Shown: piece by piece, positions 1 through 8,434 of the stretch | How positions within the stretch are numbered: position 1 is the stretch's first letter | Layout of the letters: every line of letters starts with the position of its first letter | Assembly: GCA_016234495.1 (NCBI GenBank) | Contig: JACRBI010000038.1 | Coordinates: 144,242-208,241, forward strand | Direction of reading: 5' to 3' | Origin: Chloroflexota bacterium | GTDB taxonomy: Bacteria; Chloroflexota; Anaerolineae; Anaerolineales; Villigracilaceae | DNA length: 64,000 nucleotides | Position numbers and translations under genes: made by a program | Notes under the pieces: generated by a model | Database searches by the model: none | Told to the model about the DNA's origin: nothing | Seen by the model: only the letters and a program-made list of their open reading frames with translations

Positions 1-1
1 A

Positions 2-88
2 GCGCTTCTTCACCCCAAGGATGCCAATCCACGGGATTATTTGCGTGTTGAAGCAGGTAAGGAGAGTTTTCCGAGACAAGATGGTTAG
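2..88 (+). CDS. possible 3' end of a gene entering from the left
   Basis: An open frame runs from base 2 to a TAG at 86-88 and would encode the last 28 residues of a protein with ordinary composition (it ends FPRQDG). It is too short to assign to a family. The open frame reaching the window edge and the protein-like composition are the only evidence, so this may be chance. Confidence 0.3.
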   Translation, partial: ALLHPKDANPRDYLRVEAGKESFPRQDG

Positions 89-325
89 GCATTGAATACC
101 TCTATGAGTAAATTCAAGAATAACTTGTGGAAGATTATAGCCCATGCTGATAAGTGGCAAGGGAAAATGTTGATGTAAGATTTTTATGGGCATTATTGTA
201 TACATGATATATATCACATTAGGCAAACCCGATTGCGGTTGTGATGCCATATTGCCTGTATAACATATAGAGCCATTTTAATGATTTTGATGAGCGAGTA
301 TCCCTAACATGTCGTTCGGTTGAAA
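89..325. other. intergenic, no gene seen
   Basis: AT-rich stretch between the possible partial gene and the 3' end of the minus-strand L,D-transpeptidase. I see no convincing ORF, RNA gene or strong terminator. A palindrome-like match at 242-259 (TGATGCCATATTGCCTGT) resembles the operator described elsewhere, but no -10 hexamer lies at the expected distance on either strand. Confidence 0.5.
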
Positions 326-1477
326 TTAGAATTCCTGTTTTTCAACTTTTACTTTTGTCCCGCCCGGCATCTCCACTGTGACATCACCCGGATCATACAG
401 AACTTGGGGCTGGCTCCATCGAAAGATCCATTTTGCATCCTCTGGGCTGGCATTGACACAGCCTCTTGAAGACGGCTCTCCATAGTTGTTATGCCAGTAG
501 GTGGAATGAATTGCAACTCCTGTTCCGACAAATAGGCTAACCCAACCTACTGCCGGCAGACTCCATCCTGCCGAGGCACTGCCACCGCTCAATGGAAGAG
601 ATATTGCCTTTCGCCAGATGGGAAATTCACCAACAGGTGTTTCCCACACGTTCACACGGTTGCCCCAGGCATCATATAACGCACCGCTTGAAATACGTGC
701 AAAATGGACTTCGTTCTCACCCTCAAAGCAGGATAAGGTTTGATAATCAATATTGACAACGATTCGTTTTTCTTCTGCAAGTGGGTTGACGGGGGATATT
801 TCATCCGAAGTTAAAGGTCGAAATGCTTCAGCGGGACCCCAGAACAAATCACCGGATCCATATTTTTCGTTGAGACGATACCAGGTCTGACCATTCGCTT
901 CGGCTCGGATTTGATCCACCCAGACAACCTGGCTATAAACAAAACGGGGAGGTAATCCAATGGATTCGCGATATTGAAGCCAGGGTGCGCGTGCAGGAGG
1001 GTTTTCAAGAGTTAAGTCCACATACGGGATCGTGACCTCCACCCACATCCCTTGTCCCAGACTTGTAGATGGTAATGTATCCATAGCCGCGTTTTGCTGG
1101 TTGTAAACGGGTTGCAGGTTTCCACCCCAGATGAATCCATAGGGAGTTTCGACCCAGCGTTGATTGATTCGCCCGGGCATTGACCCAACAGACTCGCGAA
1201 TCCAAGGAACCACATTATCTTCATATAAAGCACCAATGATCTGGCTGCCCTCGTCGGGTCGTATGAAGACATCTACCTTGCCAACTGTTACGCGGCCTAA
1301 TTTGTCTGCCTGGGGAAACTCAGGTAGATCCTGTTTTGCAAATGGTCGAAAGGCAATCGCACCTGCGCCAAGCGCGGCGAGTTTGAGAAAATCACGGCGC
1401 GAGACAGGGTTATAGTTTTTTCTCATTATCGGATTCAACATGGATTGGAACGGGGTTCGGTTCATTTCCGTGGTCAT
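326..1477 (-). CDS. Tat-exported L,D-transpeptidase (YkuD fold), copy 1
   Basis: Probable peptidoglycan L,D-transpeptidase, which makes 3-3 cross-links or anchors proteins to the wall. The N-terminus carries a twin-arginine motif ([12 protein letters not shown]) followed by a hydrophobic stretch, so it should be exported folded. Residues about 60-130 look like an SH3-type region. The C-terminal catalytic domain ends with [10 protein letters not shown] and SSRGCVN, matching the YkuD His...S-x-GC-x-N site with the catalytic Cys. It is last in a minus-strand operon of four genes. The track start overlaps the upstream gene by 68 bases; Met codons at 1465, 1441 or 1426 are alternatives and none has a clear ribosome-binding site. 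Paralogues lie at 30571 and 40731. Confidence 0.85.
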   Translation of the reverse strand: MTTEMNRTPFQSMLNPIMRKNYNPVSRRDFLKLAALGAGAIAFRPFAKQDLPEFPQADKLGRVTVGKVDVFIRPDEGSQIIGALYEDNVVPWIRESVGSMPGRINQRWVETPYGFIWGGNLQPVYNQQNAAMDTLPSTSLGQGMWVEVTIPYVDLTLENPPARAPWLQYRESIGLPPRFVYSQVVWVDQIRAEANGQTWYRLNEKYGSGDLFWGPAEAFRPLTSDEISPVNPLAEEKRIVVNIDYQTLSCFEGENEVHFARISSGALYDAWGNRVNVWETPVGEFPIWRKAISLPLSGGSASAGWSLPAVGWVSLFVGTGVAIHSTYWHNNYGEPSSRGCVNASPEDAKWIFRWSQPQVLYDPGDVTVEMPGGTKVKVEKQEF

Positions 1478-1640
1478 GTCCCATCTGTCCCATCATGAGC
1501 AGGTGAGATAAGGGGCAAAGCAACGCGAGCCCTACAAGTAATGCTGTGTTCAGTGGAATCTTGAAAAGAAATACAGCGGCAAAACCTGCAATTGGAAGCA
1601 GGCAGCAGATGAGCATAATTAGCGTGTGTTTTTTGTTCAT
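1410..1640 (-). CDS. small His-rich membrane protein (DUF2933-like)
   Basis: A 76-residue protein with two hydrophobic segments (about residues 6-25 and 30-50) and a C-terminal tail containing [11 protein letters not shown], rich in Met and His and so able to bind metal. The pattern of two short membrane helices ending in a CPLSHLLM stretch and a His/Gly tail recurs in the proteins at 18640 and 33581, so they form a family here, probably DUF2933. An AAAGGAGAT ribosome-binding site precedes the ATG. It sits between a lipoprotein gene and the L,D-transpeptidase gene. Role unknown; copper or zinc handling at the membrane is inferred from composition and neighbours. Confidence 0.75.
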   Translation of the reverse strand: MNKKHTLIMLICCLLPIAGFAAVFLFKIPLNTALLVGLALLCPLSHLLMMGQMGHDHGNEPNPVPIHVESDNEKKL

Positions 1641-1662
1641 GGTTATCTCCTTTTGTGAACTT

Positions 1663-2133
1663 TTATTTCAACTCCCATTCAAAGATACGAGTGGGGGCGT
1701 CAACATTAGTGATAGTGAGTGTAAGTTTCGTCGCGCCTTCGAGGATGGACTTGCCGTCCTTTGTTGCGGGAAAGATTAACTTGCCTTCGACATGATGACC
1801 GCCGCGCGGCGCGTCCCAGAGAGTTGATTCCACACTAACGCCTGTGTCAGTAGTGAGAGTAGATAGTGTTGCCAGATCCATGCTTAGGTCAATGGAGTGA
1901 GTGGTCATCACCACATCGAACTCGAATGTTTCAGTCGGCGAGTCAAGATTTAGTGGGGTGATTTCGAAGATAATTTCGCCTTGCTCATCAATACGCATAG
2001 CAGAGTCATTTGAAGGGGAAGAAGACTCTCCCGAAACGGGAGCAGGCTGAGGGTCGTTCTGAGCGACAGTCGCGGAACATGCGGAAAGCACAAGTGATAA
2101 AGTCAAAAGCGCGGGTAGAAGAATTCGTTTCAT
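1663..2133 (-). CDS. lipoprotein of unknown function
   Basis: A 156-residue secreted protein with a lipoprotein signal (lipobox LSACS, Cys at about residue 19) followed by a low-complexity Pro/Ser linker and a beta-rich domain. I do not recognise the domain with certainty; the run of short strands suggests an immunoglobulin-like extracytoplasmic domain. It starts within an ATGA overlap with the stop of the upstream membrane protein, so the two are translationally coupled. The operon lies behind the composite promoter at 2620-2688, suggesting metal-responsive expression. Confidence 0.7.
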   Translation of the reverse strand: MKRILLPALLTLSLVLSACSATVAQNDPQPAPVSGESSSPSNDSAMRIDEQGEIIFEITPLNLDSPTETFEFDVVMTTHSIDLSMDLATLSTLTTDTGVSVESTLWDAPRGGHHVEGKLIFPATKDGKSILEGATKLTLTITNVDAPTRIFEWELK

Positions 2134-2603
2134 ATTGTCTCCAGAATAGGTTGAAGTTTTTGTCGTTCACGATAAAGCACAAAGAGCATTACGCCAATTC
2201 CAATCAGATTCATGACAAGACCAATAAGCATGAACGGGCGTTGGTAGCGGGTGAGAAAACTCGCCGCCGCGCTGAGTCCGAGAATGGGCAAAACATCAGT
2301 GACATGATGGATACAACAGGCGACCATAGCGGTGGCGGATGTGCCACCACTTGCGCCTATCATGGAACCTGTGTGACCTGTGGATGTAATTGGAATGAAG
2401 AGACGAAATCGCAAAATGGTATAGAGGGCGGCTTGAACCCCAAAGCCGACAATGATCGGGATGACATACCAGCGGTCACGTATGAATTGCGAGGAGGCGT
2501 ACTCCCAGCCTTGCGCCCAGGTGAGAATGCCTATGTAGAATGAAGCAATGAAGGCAGAGCCGAGCAGTAAGGCTGCGAGGGGAATTAGATAACGTTTCAC
2601 CAT
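2130..2603 (-). CDS. polytopic membrane protein, first gene of minus operon
   Basis: About 157 residues with four hydrophobic segments. The track frame begins at 2678, but an AAAAGGAG ribosome-binding site lies just before the ATG at 2603, and the promoter -10 (2620-2625) lies inside the longer version, so 2603 is chosen. One loop (GASGGTSATAMVACCIHH) has adjacent Cys and His residues that could bind metal. I cannot name the family firmly. It is coupled by ATGA overlap to the lipoprotein gene that follows. Confidence 0.65.
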   Translation of the reverse strand: MVKRYLIPLAALLLGSAFIASFYIGILTWAQGWEYASSQFIRDRWYVIPIIVGFGVQAALYTILRFRLFIPITSTGHTGSMIGASGGTSATAMVACCIHHVTDVLPILGLSAAASFLTRYQRPFMLIGLVMNLIGIGVMLFVLYRERQKLQPILETI

Positions 2604-2619
2604 GAATCTCCTTTTACTC

Positions 2620-2688
2620 ATCATAGCTTTTGTGTCTGTGGGCGTCTTGCGCCAGATTGCTTCAATATAGATAAGCAATTCTGCTTAT
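2620..2688 (-). promoter_or_regulatory. composite metal-regulon promoter, site 1 (drives minus operon)
   Basis: The palindrome ATAAGCAATTCTGCTTAT occupies 2671-2688. Read on the minus strand, GGCGCA starts 35 bases from the palindrome's first base and a TATGAT -10 starts 63 bases from it (2625-2620). The start codon at 2603 follows with a short leader. The divergent YHS gene at 2766 may also be affected, but no -10 is found at 63 bases on the plus side. Confidence 0.75.
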
Positions 2689-2765
2689 AGGGACCAACAA
2701 AAGAACCTGTTAGGATGGAATGAATAAGATTTTGGAAGTTAACTATCTTATGATGGAGGAAAACC

Positions 2766-2966
2766 ATGAGTGGTTTCAATATGCAAAGATTTAATGCGAC
2801 GGGTCAGACGTTTGAGATTGACCCTGTATGTGAAATGAAGGTTGATCCACAGAATCCACCCTTCAAGATTTTGTATAAGGACAAGATGTATTATTTTTGT
2901 TCCGCAGTATGCAAACATTTGTTTGAACGTGTTCCAGAGAAATATATCAAGACAGAAGAGACTTAA
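2766..2966 (+). CDS. small YHS-domain protein
   Basis: A 66-residue protein that is essentially one YHS (TRASH-like) metal-binding domain. It shows the typical DPVCEMKVD start and the YYFCSAVCKHLF end, with Cys residues that in this family bind copper or zinc. The ATG follows a GGAGG ribosome-binding site. It has no signal peptide, so it probably acts in the cytoplasm as a metal store or chaperone. It is divergent from the minus operon. Similar free-standing domains occur at 12874, 18362 and 33902, and fused ones at 13885 and 37946. Confidence 0.85.
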   Translation: MSGFNMQRFNATGQTFEIDPVCEMKVDPQNPPFKILYKDKMYYFCSAVCKHLFERVPEKYIKTEET

Positions 2967-3048
2967 TCATTTGGCTGTCCGCATTTTCGCCTCTTTGCGA
3001 ATAGACGATGCTGTCGTCAACAAGAGGAATTGGACAAATAGCATTGTG

Positions 3049-3096
3049 TTAGGCAATAGTGCTTATATTCAACTTCATTTGAATGCTGTATAAGAT
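3049..3096 (+). promoter_or_regulatory. operator-like palindrome, site 2 (spacing differs)
   Basis: TTAGGCAATAGTGCTTAT at 3049-3066 matches the regulon palindrome and lies upstream of the beta-propeller lipoprotein gene. No good -10 sits 63 bases away; the best candidate is TAAGAT at 3091, 42 bases from the start, two helical turns closer. It is probably a genuine site but an exception in spacing. Confidence 0.45.
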
Positions 3097-3135
3097 TAAT
3101 CGTTATTCAGCAAATCTCAAAGGAGTTGAAAGAAA

Positions 3136-4248
3136 ATGAAACAACCAGTAATTGGGAAGGTAATCGTCCTACTCTTGGCAGCTACAGCCGTTTTGAGCGC
3201 ATGTAGTGGCACTGCAAGCCAGTCCACTGCGGACCAGCCTACAGCAATTCCACCAACGGCAAGTCAGCCAAAAGCAGATGTAGTGGGAACGGTGTGGGTG
3301 GCTGATGAGGAAGGCAACAGTATCACAGTGATCGATGCGGCCACGAATCAGGTGCTGACGACGCTGACTGGAATCGAAGGCGCGCATAACTTGCAAGTTG
3401 CCCCCGATGGAAAAACGGTCTGGGCGGTCAGCGGGCATGATTCGCTTGCCATCATGATCGATGCTGTAACCTACGAGGTTCATGGTGTTGTTCCCACAGG
3501 AATGATGCCTGCGCATATCGTCCTTACGCCCGATGGTAAAAAAGCGTATGTCACCAATGGTGAGGATGACACGGTTACAGTGATCGATGTGGAGACGATG
3601 ACTGCGACTGCCACGATCACCGTCGGCGACTACCCGCACGGTCTGCGCGTCAGCCCTGATGGGAAATGGGTCTATGTCGCCAATGCCAAATCCACCTCGT
3701 TGAGTTTGATTGATACGCAACAGGATGTGAAAGCCGCCGATATTGAAGTGGGCGAGCGTCCTGTGCAGGTCGGTTTTTCGCCCGATGGCATGTTCAACTA
3801 TTTTTCGTTGAATGGCGAAAACTCGCTCGGCAAAGTGGATGTATCCACACGTGAACTGGTCGGCAAAGTGGAGGTGGGTGGAGGTCCTATTCAGGTCTTT
3901 GTAACGCCAAACAACAAGTACATCCTTGTCGCCAACCAGGGAACGAAGGACAACCCAAGCACGAACGTTTCAGTGGTGGATGTCGCAACGTTCACTGTTG
4001 TAACATCCATTGAAACAGGACAGGGTGCGCATGGCGTGGTTATTGACCCATCCAGCCGTTACGCCTATATCAGCAACATCTACGGGAACACGGCTTCGGT
4101 TATTGACCTTGAAACTCTGACAGTCATCGCCACCGTCCCCACCAGCGCAGCCCCAAATGGCATCAGTTTTTCACCACTCCCTGCGCCGTCGAATGTTCCT
4201 GCTGAGATCGAATTGAATATCGCAATGGATGGGATGCAAATGCCGTAA
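3136..4248 (+). CDS. YVTN-family beta-propeller lipoprotein
   Basis: A 370-residue exported lipoprotein (lipobox LSACS). After a Thr/Pro-rich linker it is built from about seven repeats of the YVTN type, such as VWVADEEGNSITVIDAATN and AYVTNGEDDTVTVIDVET, which fold as a beta-propeller. Such proteins occur in surface layers and beside copper and nitrogen-oxide enzymes, but no catalytic residues can be assigned. The C-terminus contains a Met-rich MDGMQMP tail that could bind copper. A good AAAGGAG ribosome-binding site precedes it, and a hairpin terminator follows at 4275. Confidence 0.85.
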   Translation: MKQPVIGKVIVLLLAATAVLSACSGTASQSTADQPTAIPPTASQPKADVVGTVWVADEEGNSITVIDAATNQVLTTLTGIEGAHNLQVAPDGKTVWAVSGHDSLAIMIDAVTYEVHGVVPTGMMPAHIVLTPDGKKAYVTNGEDDTVTVIDVETMTATATITVGDYPHGLRVSPDGKWVYVANAKSTSLSLIDTQQDVKAADIEVGERPVQVGFSPDGMFNYFSLNGENSLGKVDVSTRELVGKVEVGGGPIQVFVTPNNKYILVANQGTKDNPSTNVSVVDVATFTVVTSIETGQGAHGVVIDPSSRYAYISNIYGNTASVIDLETLTVIATVPTSAAPNGISFSPLPAPSNVPAEIELNIAMDGMQMP

Positions 4249-4274
4249 CCCATTGAACCATTCTCCATTTTTCC

Positions 4275-4309
4275 AACTCCCTCGTTGCGTCCCTACGCGA
4301 GGGAGTTTT
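4275..4309 (+). terminator. rho-independent terminator
   Basis: Inverted repeat AACTCCCTCG / CGAGGGAGTT separated by 13 bases and followed by TTC, directly after the beta-propeller gene. Confidence 0.75.
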
Positions 4310-4310
4310 C

Positions 4311-4379
4311 ATAGGCAATTCTGCCTATTCACGAATACGCCACGCGGCTCTTCAAGTGACTTGGAATATTCCATACAAT
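4311..4379 (+). promoter_or_regulatory. composite metal-regulon promoter, site 3
   Basis: Palindrome ATAGGCAATTCTGCCTAT at 4311-4328, GGCTCT at 4346 (offset 35), -10 TACAAT at 4374 (offset 63). It lies upstream of the Cys-rich protein gene at 4416. Confidence 0.8.
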
Positions 4380-4415
4380 GGGACTATCAAATGAATGGGA
4401 TTTTCCGAGGCTCCT

Positions 4416-4781
4416 ATGAATACTCTTCCGTTATTATCCATCAAACATCCTTCTGACGAAGCTTTGCAATGGACAAAGCAACAATTGTTGCAGGCGGGCT
4501 TGCGTCCAATACAAACTTTTGATTTGCATACCGCACGATTGGCGATGCACGATTGTCCCTGCCCAAATCATGGGACAGAGGAATGTGACTGCCAGATGGT
4601 GGTTCTATTGGTTTATGGGAAAGTAGCAGAACCTGCAACCTTGATTCTGCATGGTAATGACGGACAAACCTGGGTTTCCATTGCGAACGATCCACAACAA
4701 CGGACAGATACAAAATTGATTAATTCAATTCGGCAGGCGCTTGAAATCAAGGAGCCTGTTTCTATTTCACAGGCTGAGTAG
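4416..4781 (+). CDS. Cys-rich small protein, CxCPxHGTxxCxCQM family, copy 1
   Basis: A 121-residue soluble protein of unknown function with a paralogue at 26127. Both share a FDLH segment, a central Cys/His cluster (CPCPNHGTEECDCQM here) and a strand-rich end (VVLLVYGKVAEPATLILHG). Four Cys and one His in fifteen residues strongly suggest a metal site, plausibly zinc or copper. The start at 4416 is chosen because MNTLPLL aligns with the paralogue's MSTIMPLL; the track start is seven codons earlier. Both copies lie just after a composite regulon promoter. I do not recognise a named family. Confidence 0.75.
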   Translation: MNTLPLLSIKHPSDEALQWTKQQLLQAGLRPIQTFDLHTARLAMHDCPCPNHGTEECDCQMVVLLVYGKVAEPATLILHGNDGQTWVSIANDPQQRTDTKLINSIRQALEIKEPVSISQAE

Positions 4782-4846
4782 GCAATTTTGCCTATCTTCA
4801 ACCGCGTCAAATTGCGCTGGTTAGGAAATGGGGAATTCCTTATAGT
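4778..4846 (+). promoter_or_regulatory. composite metal-regulon promoter, site 4
   Basis: Palindrome GTAGGCAATTTTGCCTAT at 4778-4795, overlapping the stop codon of the preceding gene; TGCGCT at 4813 (offset 35); -10 TATAGT at 4841 (offset 63). It drives the multicopper oxidase gene and perhaps the whole run to the histidine kinase. Confidence 0.8.
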
Positions 4847-4876
4847 TACGGGCTATTCCAACTCTTGAGAGGAAAT

Positions 4877-5950
4877 ATGAAAATAAAGAAGATAATGATT
4901 TTTTCGCTGATTGCTCTGGCGTTGACACTATCAGCGTGCGCGCCTGCTGGTGTGCCATCAGATACCACGATGCCGATGGGCGACGACCCAATACTGACTG
5001 CCACCCCAGGCAGTATGATGGCTGATAATCCCGAAGCCGCGCACATGATGGAGCCGATCACAGCCCCGAACGTTCAACCTGCCACTGAAACAATAGGTGG
5101 ACAGCCACTTGCATATCGCGAGGAAGATGGTATCAAAGTATTTGAGCTGACAACAAAAGCGGTGCAATGGCCGATTTTGGATGGCGTTACAGTAACGGCA
5201 TATACATACAATGGGACCGTACCTGGACCAATGATCCGGGTCACAGAAGGAGATCAAGTCAGGATCATCGTTAAGAATGAACTTCCTGATCCAACAACCA
5301 TTCACTGGCATGGAGTCGAAGTCCCCAACGCGATGGATGGCGTACCTGGAGTCACACAGGATCCAATCCAGCCCGGTGAGACGTTCACGTATGAATTCAC
5401 CGCCAAGCCCGCAGGCACGTTCATGTATCACTCACATTTTGAAGGTGATGTGCAGGTAAGCGCGGGTTTGTATGCCCCATTTATCATCGAACCAAAGGAA
5501 CCTGAAGCCAATCCGCCTGCTGTGGACAAGGTTTTGATGATCTCTGAATTACGAATGACGGATGGAGAGACCTTTGCCGCGATGCCGATGGGTGGCATGG
5601 AACCCAACTACTTCACAATCAACGGCAAGTCGTTCCCAGCCACGGAAACGATCACCGTCAAGAAAGGTGATTTGGTTCGGTTGCGCTTTATTGCAATCGG
5701 TCAATTTATCCATCCCATGCACCTGCATGGAATGCCCTTCAAAATCGTTGCGACCGATGGGCATCCTGTGCCAGAAGGCGCACAATTAACCAAGGATACA
5801 GTCAGTGTTGCACCAGGCGAACGATATGATATTGAATTCGTCGCTACAGAAACAGGGCAATGGATGCTGCACTGTCACATCCTGCACCACACCACGAACG
5901 ACAACGTTGAGCCAGGCGGCTTGATGTTGATGATCAATGTCACTGAATAA
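4877..5950 (+). CDS. two-domain multicopper oxidase lipoprotein
   Basis: A 357-residue exported copper oxidase with a lipobox (LSACA), a Met-rich linker and two cupredoxin domains. All four copper motifs are visible: HWHG and HSHFEG in the first domain, HPMHLHG and HCHILHH in the second, with type 1 Cys and type 2/3 His ligands. Enzymes of this family oxidise Cu(I), Fe(II), Mn(II) or phenols and protect against copper. The track start at 4865 is a TTG; the ATG at 4877 is chosen because GAGAGGA sits just upstream. It is followed by a YtkA-like lipoprotein and is probably cotranscribed with it. An oxidase of this kind could also feed the FTR1 permeases encoded further along. Confidence 0.93.
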   Translation: MKIKKIMIFSLIALALTLSACAPAGVPSDTTMPMGDDPILTATPGSMMADNPEAAHMMEPITAPNVQPATETIGGQPLAYREEDGIKVFELTTKAVQWPILDGVTVTAYTYNGTVPGPMIRVTEGDQVRIIVKNELPDPTTIHWHGVEVPNAMDGVPGVTQDPIQPGETFTYEFTAKPAGTFMYHSHFEGDVQVSAGLYAPFIIEPKEPEANPPAVDKVLMISELRMTDGETFAAMPMGGMEPNYFTINGKSFPATETITVKKGDLVRLRFIAIGQFIHPMHLHGMPFKIVATDGHPVPEGAQLTKDTVSVAPGERYDIEFVATETGQWMLHCHILHHTTNDNVEPGGLMLMINVTE

Positions 5951-5976
5951 TCATTTCACTAAAAGGAGAAAGAACA

Positions 5977-6369
5977 ATGCGTAAATTTACCTTTGTTAGT
6001 CTGCTCGTTGCATTATCCGTTTTACTGGCGGCTTGCGGTAGCGCGGCAACACCTGCTGACACAACTTCATCTGGGCAAGCGAACATTAAGTTGGAGACCA
6101 GTCCTGCCCCAGCCGTAAAGGGTGATATTGAATTGATCTTCACGATTACTGACGCCAGCGGTGCGGCAATCGAAGGCGCCAAAGTAGATGTGAATGCGGA
6201 ACATCCTGCGATGGCGGGGATGGGTATGAGCGGCCAGGCCACCGAACAAGGTGGTGGAAAATATTCCATCAAAGCCAATTTCAGTGATGCTGGCGACTGG
6301 GCGTTGACCATCTACGTGCGTAAAGGTGAACTGGACTACAAGGAAGAAATCGAGTTCCCAATTCAGTAG
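5977..6369 (+). CDS. YtkA/FixH-like lipoprotein
   Basis: A 130-residue lipoprotein (lipobox LAACG) with one immunoglobulin-like domain of the YtkA/FixH type: an opening IKLETSPAPAVKG strand, a central VDVNAEHPAMAGMGM segment rich in His and Met, and a GDWALTIYV strand. The His/Met loop resembles the copper-binding edge of CopC-like domains. AAAAGGAG precedes the ATG. It follows the multicopper oxidase by 26 bases, so a copper-delivery or copper-binding partner role is inferred. A longer relative with a membrane anchor is at 22198. Confidence 0.8.
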   Translation: MRKFTFVSLLVALSVLLAACGSAATPADTTSSGQANIKLETSPAPAVKGDIELIFTITDASGAAIEGAKVDVNAEHPAMAGMGMSGQATEQGGGKYSIKANFSDAGDWALTIYVRKGELDYKEEIEFPIQ

Positions 6370-6375
6370 CTCAAC

Positions 6376-6415
6376 TATAAACAGGTGTCAGGATTTTTCC
6401 TGATGCCTGTTTATA
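6376..6415. terminator. stem-loop between YtkA-like and DUF3105 genes
   Basis: TATAAACAGG...CCTGTTTATA with additional G-U pairing around an ATTTTT loop. The plus strand lacks a T-run after the stem, so it may attenuate rather than terminate. Confidence 0.5.
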
Positions 6416-6433
6416 AAAAAATTCGGAAATCTT

Positions 6434-7012
6434 ATGAATTCAAAATCCAATCGTCAGAAAATGCACGAACGCCAACGTAAACAGAAGCTCAGAACCAATC
6501 TTATTTGGAGTGGGATCGGAGTAGTCATACTCGCCATCGTCGGTCTTGTCGTCTGGCAGGGTGTTCGCCCAGCAGCGGGCGAGTCTGTCCAGATTATGGT
6601 GAGCGATCCGCATATCCCAGTTGATAGCGATCCAGGTCAATACAACTCTGATCCGCCGACATCAGGTCCGCATTATCCAGAAGAAGCCCGGGCAGGATTT
6701 TTTGATAATAACAATTATCAGTACCCTGCTGGCTATCTCGTTCACAACCTTGAACACGGGTATGTGATCTTCTGGTACAACTGCGACCTTCTCGATGAAT
6801 CTGGCTGTGCAAACTTGAAGGAGCAGATTAAAACCACAATGGATGATCTGGGTGGCACGAAGTTGATCGCCTATCCCTGGAACACTATTGATGTTCCTCT
6901 TGTCATGACATCCTGGGGGCGTTTGCAAAAATTTGAAGCATTTGATTCGGAGCAAGCCAAAGCTTTTTATCGTTCCAATCTGAACAAAGCGCCAGAACCC
7001 AATGCACCGTAG
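6434..7012 (+). CDS. DUF3105 membrane-anchored protein
   Basis: A 192-residue protein with a basic N-terminus, one membrane helix (about residues 24-45) and an extracytoplasmic DUF3105 domain. The family signature is visible as YNSDPPTSGPHYP and HNLEHGYVIFWYNC, containing conserved His and Cys residues. The family has no established function but is often found near copper and cytochrome genes. The ribosome-binding site is weak. A hairpin separates it from the upstream gene; the next gene, DUF2085, begins 8 bases later. Confidence 0.8.
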   Translation: MNSKSNRQKMHERQRKQKLRTNLIWSGIGVVILAIVGLVVWQGVRPAAGESVQIMVSDPHIPVDSDPGQYNSDPPTSGPHYPEEARAGFFDNNNYQYPAGYLVHNLEHGYVIFWYNCDLLDESGCANLKEQIKTTMDDLGGTKLIAYPWNTIDVPLVMTSWGRLQKFEAFDSEQAKAFYRSNLNKAPEPNAP

Positions 7013-7020
7013 AGGCAAGA

Positions 7021-7794
7021 ATGTCCACAGTCACAACACATGCTCTTCCAAAACCAAAACAAACCATCTTCCAATGGATTGGCAATCATTGGTTTGAGGC
7101 TTTCCTGATCGTGTATGGCTTGTGGGTACTTACCCCTTTTCTTGCGCCCTTCTTTATGTATATTGGTTGGACTGGCGCGGGAAAAGCGATTTACTTCATT
7201 TATTCATTTTTCTGTCACCAACTGCCAGAGCGTTCCTTTTTTCTCTTTGGCGAAAAGACCATGTATTCGTTGAGCGAAGTTCAAGCCGTATGGCAGGATA
7301 CGATGAATCCGCTCATCCTGCGCAAATTTATTGGCAATGAAACAATGGGTTGGAAGGTCGCCTGGTCGGATAGAATGATCTCGTTTTATACCAGCGTTTG
7401 GTTCTTTGCGTTACTCTGGTATCCTATGCGCCGCAAAATTAAACCTATTACATGGTGGGGTTTCATAGTCATCCTACTGCCTCTCGCATTGGATGGCGGC
7501 ACACATGCAGTCAGCGACTTCGCTGGCATCGGACAGGGATTCCGTGATACAAATGCATGGTTGGCTGTGTTGACGAACAATGTATTACCCGCGACATTCT
7601 ATGCTGGCGACGCGCTCGGTTCGTTCAACTCCATCATGCGCTTCATCACTGGACTATTGGCTGGGCTTGGCATTGTCTGGCTCGCCTTCCCATATATTTT
7701 CCAGACACAAGCCTATAATCAAAAACTGGATGAGATAAGTTATGCCAAAGTCATCGAACAAATCAAAAACCAAAATCCGCATTCTTCTGGCTGA
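7021..7794 (+). CDS. DUF2085 polytopic membrane protein
   Basis: A 257-residue membrane protein with about five hydrophobic segments. The signature CHQLPERSFFLFG after the second helix is typical of DUF2085. Function unknown in the family. GAGGCAAGA precedes the ATG. The 3' end overlaps the response-regulator gene by 53 bases, which is long and suggests coupled translation. Its place between DUF3105 and the two-component system is the only functional hint. Confidence 0.8.
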   Translation: MSTVTTHALPKPKQTIFQWIGNHWFEAFLIVYGLWVLTPFLAPFFMYIGWTGAGKAIYFIYSFFCHQLPERSFFLFGEKTMYSLSEVQAVWQDTMNPLILRKFIGNETMGWKVAWSDRMISFYTSVWFFALLWYPMRRKIKPITWWGFIVILLPLALDGGTHAVSDFAGIGQGFRDTNAWLAVLTNNVLPATFYAGDALGSFNSIMRFITGLLAGLGIVWLAFPYIFQTQAYNQKLDEISYAKVIEQIKNQNPHSSG

Positions 7795-8434
7795 CGATCA
7801 CCACATCGTCCGCGCGGGTGTGCGTCAACTCCTTGAGAGCGCGAAAGACCTCGAGGTCATTGCCGAAGCGGGGGATGGCGAAGAAGCCCAAGCACTCATC
7901 CAGAAACACAAACCTGATGTTGCCGTCCTGGATATCCAAATGCCCAAAGCCAGCGGAATTGAAGTGACCCGTTGGGTGCGCGCGCACCTGCCCGAAGTGG
8001 GAGTTTTGATCCTCACTGCATATGATGACGATCCGTATGTGATGGCAGTCCTGCAAGCAGGCGCGAATGGATATGTGCTCAAGACGGCACAAGCCGACGA
8101 CCTCATTCAAGCCGTGCGCGATGTAAATGAAGGCAAGTCTGCGCTCGACCCAGCCATCACGCGCAAATTAATGTCCAATATCTTCAAAGGAACAGAAAAG
8201 AAAATCGTTGAGCCGCTGACAGATCGTGAACTGGATGTTCTTCGTCTTGCCGCAAAAGGCTTCACCAATAAAGCCATCGGTGTCCAACTCTCAATCAGTG
8301 ACCGTACCGTGCAGGGACACCTCGCACATATCTTCGCCAAATTGCAAGCCAACAGCCGCACCGAAGCTGTCATGCGTGCCGTTTCATTGGGATTGATTTC
8401 TCAAAGCTCGGGCAATATCGTTGAAGAAGAATGA
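7742..8434 (+). CDS. NarL/LuxR-family response regulator
   Basis: A 230-residue response regulator: receiver domain at residues 12-130 with the DDHH acidic pocket, phosphoacceptor Asp in VAVLDIQMP and Lys in YVLKTA, then a LuxR-type helix-turn-helix (LTDRELDVLRLAAKGFTNKAIG...SDRTVQGHLAHIFAKL). It binds DNA as a dimer when phosphorylated. The cognate kinase follows with an ATGA overlap. It lies in the run of genes behind composite promoter site 4, so it may be autoregulated, and it is one of two candidates for the protein that reads the regulon palindrome. Confidence 0.93.
   Translation: MPKSSNKSKTKIRILLADDHHIVRAGVRQLLESAKDLEVIAEAGDGEEAQALIQKHKPDVAVLDIQMPKASGIEVTRWVRAHLPEVGVLILTAYDDDPYVMAVLQAGANGYVLKTAQADDLIQAVRDVNEGKSALDPAITRKLMSNIFKGTEKKIVEPLTDRELDVLRLAAKGFTNKAIGVQLSISDRTVQGHLAHIFAKLQANSRTEAVMRAVSLGLISQSSGNIVEEE

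Noticed and set aside
242-259. TGATGCCATATTGCCTGT resembles the regulon palindrome
   Set aside because: No -10 hexamer lies at 62-64 bases on either strand, and no middle element; probably chance.
2010-2543. 177-aa plus-strand ORF
   Set aside because: Antisense shadow of the lipoprotein and membrane-protein genes; low-complexity translation.
3136-4248. YVTN protein as a cytochrome cd1 / NirN-like enzyme
   Set aside because: No heme-binding CxxCH and no cofactor residues; only the propeller repeats are visible.
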